This document shows positions 24,501 through 33,259 of a stretch of DNA of 64,000 bases, one piece after another; position 1 is the stretch's first letter, and each line of letters starts with the position of its first letter. The stretch is from NCBI GenBank assembly GCA_016110215.1, contig JADWQD010000006.1, positions 186,001 through 250,000 on the forward strand. Reading direction: 5' to 3'. The translations under genes were made by a program, and so were the position numbers. The notes beneath the pieces were generated by a model. The model did not search any database, was not told the origin of the DNA, and worked only from the letters and a program-made list of their open reading frames with translations. The DNA comes from Capronia americana (taxonomy: Eukaryota > Ascomycota > Eurotiomycetes > Chaetothyriales > Herpotrichiellaceae).

Positions 24501-24809
24501 GCTGCGGCGGACGCGCTTGACGAAGAGGACGACGAGGCCGACGATGCAGACGAGTGGGAGGATGTCGGGTCCGCTGGGGCCGTGGATCTGGCCAGCGCTG
24601 CTGTACGTAGCGATCTCATGTCGCTGGCGAAGGACTTTGGGGACGATGGCTCGGGCGTCTCTCCCACGGGGAGTCGAGCACGCGACGAAGAGACGGCCGA
24701 GTACTTGCTCAATTGGTTCAAGGGCGAAGCTGGCAAGGAGCGGTTCCTCGGCCTATTCGAGCAGTTGTCTGAAGAGGAGAAGGGCAAGCTGAGACAGTTG
24801 GTCGCTTGA
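21594..24809 (+). CDS. KAP114: Importin beta-like karyopherin Kap114 / importin-9
   Basis: Two exons. Exon 1 starts at ATG 21594 (MEQQVLQLLQAT) and exon 2 runs 22449-24809. The intron most likely starts at 22398 with a rare GC donor (AAG/GCACGT) and ends in ATTAG at 22448, giving 1054 residues; GT donors at 22383 or 22389 would also keep frame but fit consensus less well. The protein is all HEAT repeats. The N-terminal importin-beta domain is visible ('AEQSLLRLYPQQEFPFALL', 'SRKAALTALKNYVSTTW'), and an acidic loop near the C-terminus ('DEEDDEADDADEWEDVG') precedes 'TAEYLLNWFKGEAGKERF'. Yeast Kap114 and animal importin-9 import histones H2A-H2B and TBP. The length matches the family (about 1000-1050). 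It is tandem with Mvp1 and convergent with Dcc1. Confidence 0.9.
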
Positions 24810-24871
24810 GATTTGGGATTTGAGATCGAGGTTGAGATTGAGCACTGACATTGAGCGTGACTGTGATTGGC

Positions 24872-24894
24872 GATTGAGATTGAGATTGAGATTG
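24872..24894 (+). repeat. (GATTGA)n tract
   Basis: About four GATTGA units, with degenerate copies of the same unit scattered from 24815, just after the Kap114 stop. Confidence 0.75.
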
Positions 24895-25020
24895 TACTCC
24901 AGCGGTTAAGATAGAGTCGTTGGCAAAAGAGTGCATTACCGATTCGAGACCCTCCGTCCACAGATAGTAAATACATGTGAATATGACGGAGAAGAATTCC
25001 CATACATACAAACAAACACA

Positions 25021-25034
25021 GAGAGAGAGAGAGA
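25021..25034 (+). repeat. (GA)n microsatellite
   Basis: Seven GA units in the convergent 3' flank between Kap114 and Dcc1. Confidence 0.75.
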
Positions 25035-25299
25035 AACGAAAGAGAGTATCTAGTAACTGAAGATGGAACCTAGAACCTAGAATCTAGAGGGTTGTTGGAC
25101 TTGGGACGTACACCATACTACAATCGGATGTACATCAAAGTCTACACAAAGTCGAACATATCCAGCACGCGTATACTGCGCAAGTACTTGTATAACTCTA
25201 TGTACACCTAGGTACCAGAAATGAAAAGCTCCTTGAAAGCCAAGCCAAAAGTGACTATCTAGTTACCAGTAATCAACCATCCATCTACATAGGTGAATC

Positions 25300-26862
25300 T
25301 CACTTCTTCACCGCAGCCGTTCTCTGGGCCCCGAATTTCTCATGCCACTTCCCCCTCTTGCGAACCTGGGACTTTGCATGTTCTGCGTGAGCGGCGCTCG
25401 ATGCGGCGTCGCTGCCATTCGAACACATCCGGAGGACCTCTTCCCCTTGGCTATCCTTCCGGATCTCCCATTCCGGGGAGCCCGAGACCAAGGCGTGCGG
25501 ATCACACTCGCGCGTCCATGACTCGGGAAGGAGCTCCCCCCACTGAGACACGAACTGCGCAAGTCCGACGGGTTGTTTTTGTGTTTTGCCGCCCAGAGAC
25601 CGCAGCAGCCAATGACCCACTACGTCGCGTGTCTTGCTGGGATCGAGCCTCAACCTCAAGCTGGTACCCGTCGCGTCGTTCGAATCGCCATTGCCATTGC
25701 CGTGCAATTCCATACGCAAATCTGCGGAATCAGAACCTGGGGGAAGGTGGAAATTCGGTATCGGCAAGTTGAAGTTCCCGTCTCTACCGTATCGAGCGTA
25801 GTCTCCCGCGTCGAGGGAGAGGTGTCGGAGTATTGCAACGATGACGTTCGTTTGCAGGTCTGCTTCTGCCTCTGCGTTCAATTGCGAACCTGACGAATCG
25901 ACTATCTCGTCTAACAGTCCTCGTAGGGCCGAGTACTCCAGTCCTGCTTGTCTGTCCAGATGAACTTCTGAAATGGCGCATTGTTGCATGAAGACCTTCC
26001 AGCATTTGAGGAGCAGGCTTGCGGTTGGGATGAACAACGTTGAAGTGCGTTCTCGTCGTTGTGGTCCATACTCGGTGGCTCGGGATGCAGGTCCCGGCGA
26101 TGGGGATATTCCGAAGACGAAGAGTCGTTTCATTGCTTCGAAGATAGTCTTCGTTGGCGCGGTGACGTTGTCGAAGATATATTGCAGTGATGTCCCGGAC
26201 CGATCGTCCGATGATAATCCCGCGCCACTGACACTGACACCGACACGCCCGGTGATACGCTGATCATCCTCGTCTTCTCCATCGCCATAGAGGGGCACCA
26301 TGTCGCGGAGCATTCTGTCGACGTCGCCATCCAAGGGTTTAACTTCGATGAGTTCGAGGATATTCTTGACTTGCGCAATTGCCGTGATCCCGTCATTACT
26401 TGTGAAGGCCGAACGGTCCGAGTCACCAGAATTGGCTTCCTCTGCACTGGCGAATTCTGCTGCCTCCGTCATGAGCATGTCGCCATCCCCATCTCGCTGC
26501 CTCTGCATCTCCTCCGCGGAGATCGTCCGCGTGACATACACGCTATTGCTCGTGCTCACCTGCTTGACAGCCCAGATCTGCTCGTCCGAGCACAAATGCA
26601 AAAAGCCCTCCTTATCCGATTCCTCCGCCCGCCCATCTATCGATTGAGATAGGCCCCGCCGGGTCGAAGCAGAAGTGGAGGCGAATGATGAAGAGCCCGT
26701 TGTGGCCTTGAACCACAGTCTTCGTCTCTCGCTTGCGGTCTGTCTTTGTGCCTCGATGATGTCGAGTAGTTCAGGCGACAGCTCGAGGAGGCGGAAACTC
26801 TGCTGCGGGACGGTTGTAGAGAATGGGACGACGGGGAAGAGTGAGGATTGTGAAGAAGCCAT
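25300..26862 (-). CDS. DCC1: Sister chromatid cohesion protein Dcc1
   Basis: A single-exon gene of 520 residues (yeast Dcc1 is 380). Dcc1 joins Ctf8 and Ctf18-RFC, the clamp loader that acts on PCNA at replication forks and supports cohesion. The N-terminal domain shows the family pattern: 'FRLLELSPELLDIIEAQR', then 'GFLHLCSDEQIWAVKQVSTS' around residues 86-105 and 'NSVYVTR', then 'ILELIEVKPLDGDVDRML'. The C-terminal winged-helix part has 'VVGHWLLRSLGGKTQKQPVG' and 'FVSQWGELLPESW'. Extra length comes from acidic, Ser-rich inserts (about residues 115-155 and 195-230). The tail is lysine-rich. Assignment rests on these weak but ordered similarities. The upstream region carries two identical GACGCGTC palindromes, suggesting S-phase expression through an MBF-type factor. 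Confidence 0.8.
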   Translation of the reverse strand: MASSQSSLFPVVPFSTTVPQQSFRLLELSPELLDIIEAQRQTASERRRLWFKATTGSSSFASTSASTRRGLSQSIDGRAEESDKEGFLHLCSDEQIWAVKQVSTSNSVYVTRTISAEEMQRQRDGDGDMLMTEAAEFASAEEANSGDSDRSAFTSNDGITAIAQVKNILELIEVKPLDGDVDRMLRDMVPLYGDGEDEDDQRITGRVGVSVSGAGLSSDDRSGTSLQYIFDNVTAPTKTIFEAMKRLFVFGISPSPGPASRATEYGPQRRERTSTLFIPTASLLLKCWKVFMQQCAISEVHLDRQAGLEYSALRGLLDEIVDSSGSQLNAEAEADLQTNVIVAILRHLSLDAGDYARYGRDGNFNLPIPNFHLPPGSDSADLRMELHGNGNGDSNDATGTSLRLRLDPSKTRDVVGHWLLRSLGGKTQKQPVGLAQFVSQWGELLPESWTRECDPHALVSGSPEWEIRKDSQGEEVLRMCSNGSDAASSAAHAEHAKSQVRKRGKWHEKFGAQRTAAVKK

Positions 26863-27014
26863 GGTTATGACCGGATTTAATCCCAGAATCCAGGCTACGA
26901 GGGTGTGGCCAAGCTCCCTGCTCTGTGCCGTTCGAGCCTTCTAATATACCACGTGCGCAGTGCCCATACGCTTAAGGCTCACGCCGCTCACAAGCACTGT
27001 CAGTTTTTGTGGCC

Positions 27015-27022
27015 GACGCGTC
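27015..27022. promoter_or_regulatory. MluI cell-cycle box-like site 1 (GACGCGTC)
   Basis: Perfect 8-bp palindrome containing ACGCGT, the core recognised by MBF (Mbp1/Swi6 type) at S-phase genes in yeasts. It lies about 155 bp upstream of the Dcc1 ATG. Confidence 0.55.
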
Positions 27023-27030
27023 CGGATTGA

Positions 27031-27038
27031 GACGCGTC
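27031..27038. promoter_or_regulatory. MluI cell-cycle box-like site 2 (GACGCGTC)
   Basis: Identical to site 1, with a 16-bp offset (about one and a half helical turns). Confidence 0.55.
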
Positions 27039-27048
27039 TGCATATGCC

Positions 27049-27056
27049 TGACGTCA
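27049..27056. promoter_or_regulatory. CRE-like palindrome TGACGTCA
   Basis: Exact full CRE (ATF/CREB bZIP) consensus 12 bp from the second GACGCGTC, upstream of Dcc1. Confidence 0.45.
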
Positions 27057-27070
27057 GCACGAGTTGGCCA

Positions 27071-27082
27071 GATCACGTGATC
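27071..27082. promoter_or_regulatory. 12-bp E-box palindrome GATCACGTGATC
   Basis: Perfect 12-bp palindrome centred on CACGTG, the bHLH (Cbf1/USF-type) core. The related TCATGTGATATC follows at about 27103. Confidence 0.45.
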
Positions 27083-27543
27083 AATATGGGCCGGATAGGT
27101 TGTCATGTGATATCTCAATAGATTTTTATTGCGTTGCTACAATATAATAAGACAGATGTGCAGATGTGTTCTTTCAGATCCGCTTGAATGCCAGTGAACA
27201 GCTTGGAGACTGACTTTCTTTCAATGTCACAATCGACCGATGACCGCCAGCATTCCCATATTTTGTCGTGTACAGGTGAAGAGAGGCTTCTCTCTGACAT
27301 GGCCCACAAACCGACTGACTGCCCTGGTGCCTTTTGGCCCGGATGACCAATGAACTCCTGAACTCGCGTTCTTTGATGCATATGCTTGCTGAAGTTGATG
27401 TGATCGCTCGCTTTCTATCCCATATCCCGTAGTCTTTCCTTTTTCCTAAACTCATTTGCTTGTTATTCCGACCCGTTGTATTCTCACCGATCAGTTGCAG
27501 ATGGCCGTCCTGATTGATTTAATGTCGTGTCTCTCGTCATCAC

Positions 27544-29085
27544 TCAACCTTTTTTAGCCGCGTCCTCGTCTTTGGCAGCTGGGACTTTCTTCTCAGTTGT
27601 TTCGCCGTCCTTGATCGGGGTTCGGCTGTCGTCAATCTCCTTGGTTCCGCCTCCCATCATGGCTTCCTTATCCTTCTCCCACTGCGAGCCGACTTGTTTG
27701 AACTCATCGTCGAGCTTCTTTGCTTGCTCGGCCTTTTCTTTCTCCTGCTTCTCTCGTTCACGTTTTTCTCGCTCCATTTCCTCCATGTGTCTGATATCAT
27801 CCACCGAGGGTTCGTACAAATGCCACACTGTGTAATGCGGTAGACCGACGACTGAGAACTTCATGCGCTTAGCCATCTTTCCGAATCCTTCGGTCTCGGC
27901 ATGTCGTTCAAATGAGAAAGCTGGGAAGTGGACCCCGGCGCGAAACACTCGAGCTTTGGCAAGGATGGAAACCCCGCCGACACCATCGAGCTCCATCTCA
28001 ACGTCCGGGTCTCCGTACGGGTCACGGAGGTAGGCCAGATGAGGCCGCCATGTGGCATACTCTGCATAACCTTCGACAATGACAGCATCTTCATCTAGCG
28101 TCTCGGCCAGAGCGATGGCGGTCTCGGATTCTTGCCAGGAATTGAGGTCGTAGGGTTGTTCACCGCCTAGCCAGTCCGGAAGGGGCCGCCAGATATCTAT
28201 AATCGTAGGTTAGCACAGCCGAGGGGACTGTCCAGAAGGAGACTTACTGGGCACAATGATGTCCTTGTCATGCCGCATCAGGTCCTCAATAATGGTATAA
28301 GGGCAGGTTTCCACATCGGCATCTCGCCAATAGACCCAACTGTGGTACGGTCTCAGCGCGGCACTAAGCAGCCAATTCCGTGCCCGTGCCATGAGTTTTC
28401 TCCGGCTGGCTTGTGCAGCAAACCCGTGTCTGCTTTCCACGTCTTGGCTGACTGCTTGTCCAAAGTCCTTGTGTATGACCGAGATCTCGCCGTACGGCTG
28501 GGAAGGGTCGGGATCATTTTGCACTTCTTCGAGCAAACGAGAGAGTAATTCTTCGGTGTTGTCCTTGGAGTCGGAGACAAGAAAGGCCAAATCGATGAGG
28601 TGGTGGGGATAGGTGAAGTTCCTCAGATGTTCGAAGAACATGGGCAGATGCGGCGCGGCGTCTCGGAGAGGAGTGCATAACAGGACCCGTTCTTCTCGTT
28701 CCCATCCTACCGACGTCCCCTGCACGTCCTCTAGGTCGTAGTATCGTAATGTTTCTATGTCGTCGTAATACGAGGAGGGGGTGGAGCTGCTTGAGAGCAG
28801 CGAGAGGGTCGATGAGGAGGGGAAAAGGAAATAGAAGGCTAGCGAGAGGACGGCGAGTGCGAACAATCCCAGCCGTATCAGACGAGACCTGCTATGCAAT
28901 GCTCTTCTTCGTGGTTCGAATTTTCGGCTAAAGCAAGGATCTGCTTTTTCATCCTCGAGTAGGTCGGGCATTCCGAAGATGTACTTGTTCTCGAGGTCAC
29001 CTCGGTCGTTGTAAGGGTTGTAGACGTCGTCATCTCGTTTCTTGTTGGCGGCGTAGCCGTTGGCAAAGGCTTGATGCCTGTTCAT
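27544..29085 (-). CDS. GT62 alpha-mannosyltransferase, Anp1/Mnn9/Van1 family (Van1-like)
   Basis: Two exons, 29085-28248 and 28196-27544, with a 51-bp intron (28247-28197, donor GTAAGT, branch GCTAAC, acceptor ATAG). The junction reads DIIVP-N-IWRPLPDWLGG, giving 496 residues. It is a type II Golgi protein with a membrane anchor at about residues 69-89. The catalytic domain shows 'VLLCTPLRDAAPHLPMFFEH', 'VSDSKDNTEELL', 'RARNWLLSAAL' and the DxD in 'VYWRDADVETCP' (D255, D257). 'VSILAKARVFRAGVHFPAF' follows. The end is a Lys/Glu-rich helix ('MEEMEREKREREKQEKEK'). In yeast the family forms M-Pol complexes that extend the alpha-1,6-mannan backbone in the cis-Golgi. The segment 'HYTVWHLYEPSVDDIRHME' suggests the Van1 branch, with moderate confidence. 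Confidence 0.9.
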
Positions 29086-29843
29086 CCCTCCGACTCATCC
29101 CAGCCTCTCCCAACTTTTGTCCAGCTCCCCCCTCGCTCTTGCTCGGCAGTAATTCGAACGAGGGCAATTTTAGTGACGGAGCGCTGCGGGTGCGGAGGTC
29201 GAGGTCCGACGTCGAGTCCTTTGTTGTTGAGCACAAAGGAGGGTGCGAAGGGAGGGAAATTTGGTGTGAAGGGATCGTAGGCGGTGGGTCTGAATGCAGC
29301 AATTGAGGGAACTTGAAGGCGCGTTGTGGATTTTGTGAAGGGGCGGTAGTGAACTGAAGGGGACGAAGAATCGAGAAGCCAGATGTGGAGTTGCAGTTTG
29401 TACCAGCGACGAGTACCACTCCACTACATGTCAGATCCAGGGAATACAATAGACCCAATCTCAAATTCCACTACCAAGAGACCTTTGACTGCTGTTGTGG
29501 ACTGCGCACTGCGGACTACGGACTTTTTGACATGCAGACTGACAGGTTCCTGCCGCTAAATTTGTATGACATGACGCGGCGCTACCGATCGCGGCCATCT
29601 ACGAAAACGTAGTCGCGACTCCCTCCTACTTAGTTGGTCGGCTAAGTGCACATCTCTTGGTAGCCGTGCAACAGTGTTGGCATCAGGCGGCCAGCATACA
29701 TTATGGCGACACTTCATCACCTGGGCCATCTCCGAAGACGGCCCATTGATTGCAATGGAACATAGTAACAGGTTCTTACGAACGCATCTCCCTTGCCGGA
29801 GTCCTTGCCATGAATATCCCGGTCTTCTGGATTCAGTGGCACC
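29086..29843. other. Intergenic region upstream of the GT62 gene
   Basis: 758 bp between the GT62 start and the DUF3176 stop (both -). No motif, repeat or gene stands out. A 144-codon frame (29030-29464, -) overlaps the GT62 start antisense-free but in another frame and has no recognisable content. Confidence 0.45.
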
Positions 29844-31895
29844 TCAGTGATGCGTCAGCGTCCAGAAGCCTGGTCGAAGGTTCGGTTCATCATTCACAGC
29901 GTGTTCCAAGACTCTGACTTCGAAACCCCTTACGGCGGAGGCAAGTCGGCTTGCACTGGTCGAGTTCTCGGCAGCCACATGTTGGATGCGGTCAGTTTCG
30001 TCCGTCACCGAGGTGAAGAGAGTCACAAGAGCACTGGATTTCCACACTTTTACTTTCCTGCGTCTCGTTTGTAGCACCGTCAAGAGCACAAAAACTGGAC
30101 TTGCAACTGTCATTGCTGCGGGATATGCTATCCAACCCCACCGCACATGTACGTATGCCCGGGAAGTGTATGCTCTGCCGTTATAATCGTAGTCCGCTGA
30201 ACTGTTTGCCGGTGCCGGTGAGCTGAGGCGGATATTGTTGGAAAGGCTGACCGCAAAATTCTCAATGAATGAAGTGTACGTCTCTAGTGAAGCGGACGCC
30301 TGCCAGAATGCTTGGATCGTGTCACTGCTGGGGTCGTACTGCCATGAGTCCGCTATTCCGGGGACGGAAGCCATTTGGAAACCTGTGACGTTGCCGTAAG
30401 TATACAGGTTCACGGAATCTGCAATGGCCTGAAGAGAGGCCTTAGAAGAACCATAGCCCAAGCTCTGAGGGTCGATGTTGAACTGCTGATATGGGATCGC
30501 AGTAAAGTTGTAGTCGAAGACAGAGTCAGCACGTGCACTGGTATAGGTGTGCAGGACTTGCGAAGAGGTGACGCCGTTGAGCACTGATACGTTCCAGCTT
30601 TGCAGGCAAAGCCAAAGACCGCATTCTGCGGCTGTGACCGTGCGCAGGTCTTGAGCCGGATACGCCGCACCAAGGGACTGGAAGAGGGCGATGTAGGATG
30701 GTACGTCTGGAATGGTGTCCGTCCAGCTCCTACTCATCGGTACCAGGGTGAAAGGGCTCCATAGTCTGAAGAAGTTGCGTCGGGCTGTCACTTCAGACAG
30801 GGGAATGTCGGTTATTCGACCGTCGAGAGACGCACCATTGGGCAGAGTATAATTGCAATAGTCACTGCTGCACTGCTTGGTGATATTGGAGGTTAGGTCA
30901 ACGCAGGCTCCACATACTGCCACGGTTGGAATAATTGGCCAGGTACAATTTCCAGTCGAGCACGTCAACGGAAGTTGTGTCTGGTTCTGGTTCATGATGC
31001 CGTTGTAGACGGCAGACTTTAGCTTGAGATCGCCGACGGTTGTGTAGTCGCTGGTCTGCGTGATAAAATGGCTTGGGTCGTAGTATTCACTCCTCGGAAC
31101 GACTGGAAGCCCACTCTGGTACGGTGCGACATCGTCACGAAAGCGGATGGCAATGATCTGTTGAGCGAAGGTGTCGAAACCTAGCAGCAAGACGGTGGTG
31201 ATGGCTCCAAGCGAAGCCAGATGCAAAGGCTTCCGCACCAACAGCTGGAGAGCACCCCAAGCACCTCTTGAGGCGTCGTCAAATCTCTCGAAATCGCCCA
31301 GTTCTCTTTCATGAAGCACCCTTTGCCCCTTCCGTGTGGTGCCAACGAACCAGTTCCATTTGCCTTGGCTGATGGCTGCAGCAACGCTCACAAGCAACGA
31401 TGCCCTTGCGATTGAGGCCAGTAAAGCGACCAGACCATTCAAAGTGAGACTGCTGTACGGCCAGGTCGTCTGTAGTTTGGCATTATAGTATGCTAGCACG
31501 ACGACGATGGCAGCAAATGCCGCGAATGCCAGAATCGTGGACCACAGTTCCAAGCTCCACGAACCACCGATGTTGAATGTCCGGATGAGGGATTTCGACT
31601 TCTTAGGCTTCTGGGATTGAGGCTGCTTCTCTATGCGGCTCTCGGTGGCTACAGGCGCTTGGGTAGGCGAAGCTTCAGGCGCATGGGTAGGCGAAGCTTC
31701 AGGCGCTGATGGGGAGGCATCCTGCTGTTCTTCGGGTAACGTTGCACTTTGATTGCCATCTGGAGATGCCTCTTCCAGTATCTCCCTACCATTCGAGATG
31801 TGGCTGGGCGCTGGACTCAACGTGGCAGCTTCAGGGATGACCGATGCCGAGGGCACGGGCTTCCTAAGAACAGTGTGTGGAGAAGACATCTCCAT
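29844..31895 (-). CDS. DUF3176 membrane protein
   Basis: A single-exon gene of 683 residues, start MEMSSPHTVL. The N-terminal 100 residues are Ser/Pro/Glu-rich and contain an 8-residue tandem repeat (PEASPTHA/PEASPTQA). The DUF3176 (PF11374) core follows: 'SWSLELWSTILAFAAFAAIV', 'LQTTWPYSSLTLNGLVALLA', 'AISQGKWNWFVG', 'RELGDFERFDDASRGAWGAL' and 'GFDTFAQQIIAI'. Three hydrophobic helices (about 117-138, 152-175, 227-245) come before a long extracytoplasmic region with Cys pairs ('TCSTGNCTWPIIPTVAVCGACVD' in part) and NxS/T sites. A last helix near residue 600 precedes a basic tail ending in a short cytosolic helix. The family is abundant in Pezizomycotina and its function is unknown. The TACTCCGTA motif overlaps the start codon. 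Confidence 0.88.
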   Translation of the reverse strand: MEMSSPHTVLRKPVPSASVIPEAATLSPAPSHISNGREILEEASPDGNQSATLPEEQQDASPSAPEASPTHAPEASPTQAPVATESRIEKQPQSQKPKKSKSLIRTFNIGGSWSLELWSTILAFAAFAAIVVVLAYYNAKLQTTWPYSSLTLNGLVALLASIARASLLVSVAAAISQGKWNWFVGTTRKGQRVLHERELGDFERFDDASRGAWGALQLLVRKPLHLASLGAITTVLLLGFDTFAQQIIAIRFRDDVAPYQSGLPVVPRSEYYDPSHFITQTSDYTTVGDLKLKSAVYNGIMNQNQTQLPLTCSTGNCTWPIIPTVAVCGACVDLTSNITKQCSSDYCNYTLPNGASLDGRITDIPLSEVTARRNFFRLWSPFTLVPMSRSWTDTIPDVPSYIALFQSLGAAYPAQDLRTVTAAECGLWLCLQSWNVSVLNGVTSSQVLHTYTSARADSVFDYNFTAIPYQQFNIDPQSLGYGSSKASLQAIADSVNLYTYGNVTGFQMASVPGIADSWQYDPSSDTIQAFWQASASLETYTSFIENFAVSLSNNIRLSSPAPANSSADYDYNGRAYTSRAYVHVRWGWIAYPAAMTVASPVFVLLTVLQTRRRKVKVWKSSALVTLFTSVTDETDRIQHVAAENSTSASRLASAVRGFEVRVLEHAVNDEPNLRPGFWTLTHH
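31653..31700 (-). repeat. 24-bp coding tandem repeat in the DUF3176 gene
   Basis: Two 24-nt copies (31653-31676 and 31677-31700) differ by one base and encode the duplicated PEASPT(H/Q)A segment. This is a likely slippage or unequal-exchange product. Confidence 0.85.
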
Positions 31896-31903
31896 ACTCC
31901 GTA
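31895..31903 (+). repeat. TACTCCGTA intergenic motif, copy 5
   Basis: Exact 9-mer whose first base is the last base of the complementary CAT start codon of the DUF3176 gene, so it lies immediately 5' of that coding region. Confidence 0.6.
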
Positions 31904-33259
31904 TTCAGGCAGCGCTATGTCCTCTGTACTAAGTACATTTTCCTTGATCGACGGATGGATCGGCTTGCGGCACACGATATATTCTACAGTTCCTACCCGT
32001 ATCTCCAGCCTGATTAGCCATCGCATTGAGCGCCCCGATTGTTTGGCGTGGTGCCACTAAGGCAAGCTGCAGCGAGCAGGGCAAATCGTAGCCTGCAGCA
32101 GGACTTGGCGAAAACTTGCCTCGCTTGGGAAGCGTGCAGCAGAAATAAACGCTGGGAGGTGCCCTCCATGAAAGACGGCAGCGCCTAAATCTTCGAGGTC
32201 GGCGTTGCTGAAGACCTGCGATGGGCGCATCTTTGATGTAACAGTAAGTAGCCGGTGACTTCGGCGTGTTTGACGCATCGAGTGCGTTTCTCGGCGGTAG
32301 TTTACATCCCGCGCACAATGAGCGGCCTGATGAGAGGCAGGGGTGAGAAGCGTGGCAGAATAAACTCTTTAATGACGAGTCCTGTTCATCACACTCTCGC
32401 AAAGAATTTAAGCGATGAGGCGCAACCGAAGCAATTCTTGGAGGATCTTGTTGCCGAGCTTGGCCTGAAGCCAGTCCCGAAACTCTCTTGTTGCGCACAA
32501 TTCTAAATGATGTGAACCTGAAGCTTTGGTCAAGAGGCTGTCGATCTTGGCTGACGCTCGAACTGACCCGCCCAACCTCGACGGAGGCTTGCTTCCGATC
32601 TCAGATTCCTCAACCGCTCGTTCTCTGTCCCACTTCCTCTGGACGCTGTGGAGGCGGCGGCGGTTATGCTTCGCCGACGGAGTAGAGATGTGTCAGACCT
32701 TTCCTTCTCCCCTGCTTCTCCTCGATTGGGTCCCCTTGTCTTCGACGGGCCGCGTCCCGCTCATCTGTGCCTCTCTCAGCTTTCTCACCAACCTTAACAG
32801 ATGCCTCGCACGCCGCAGCGGGCGCCATGCCTATTGTCATTCGCTTTAGATATCCATCATCCAGCTACTGCACCCCACAACCCAGCCGCCTCTGTCGTCA
32901 CCCTGCTCCATCGTGGGCTCCCAGTCTATACACCATGAGTCCTCGATTCTGTCCACGTTCTGCGATTTGGCCCGGCGATCCCTTTAGTTTCTTCACCCAA
33001 TCCACCAGAGATTTGCCTTTATGAACCCTACATCCTCGCACAGATTTTACATTGCGGCTGACTTCTCGTGTAAGGACCATTTTCTGTTCTTCCGTACCTC
33101 AGAGAACCACCATATTAGAATTCATATGCACGCGACGGCTTCTATAATACCCAACTCTCTTCATCTCACCTGTTTCATACGGGTCATTCGCGCAGTCAAG
33201 TGGCGTTGAGCTAGTCCATTCAACGACCCAACGACAATTTGCACGTGTCAAAGATCAAC
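31896..33259. other. Divergent intergenic region
   Basis: 1.36 kb between the DUF3176 start (-) and the amino-acid transporter start (+). The right half is pyrimidine-rich, like a fungal promoter/leader, with several short upstream ATG frames (for example from 32935). A 189-codon frame (31929-32498, -) has no family features. No gene is supported. Confidence 0.5.

Larger units (their letters stand above)
24810..25299. other. Convergent 3' flank of Kap114 and Dcc1
   Basis: 490 bp containing an imperfect GATTGA hexamer array and a GA tract, plus an ACGCGT at 25167-25172. No gene is supported. Confidence 0.5.
26863..27543. promoter_or_regulatory. Dcc1 upstream region with clustered palindromic sites
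   Basis: 681 bp between the Dcc1 start (left, - strand) and the Van1-like 3' end. It holds CACGTG (26950-26955), GACGCGTC (27015-27022 and 27031-27038), TGACGTCA (27049-27056) and GATCACGTGATC (27071-27082). The last four fall within 68 bp, about 150-220 bp upstream of the Dcc1 start codon. They match the cores of MluI cell-cycle box, CRE/bZIP and bHLH E-box sites. Binding factors are inferred. Nothing else is recognisable. Confidence 0.6.

Noticed and set aside
23634..25015. Long open frames antisense to Kap114 (up to 328 codons)
   Set aside because: Shadow frames caused by GC-rich codon use in Kap114; the sense strand encodes a clear karyopherin.
31929..32498. 189-codon open frame on the - strand upstream of the DUF3176 gene
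   Set aside because: Composition is not protein-like, it has no motif, signal peptide or splice structure, and it lies in a promoter region.
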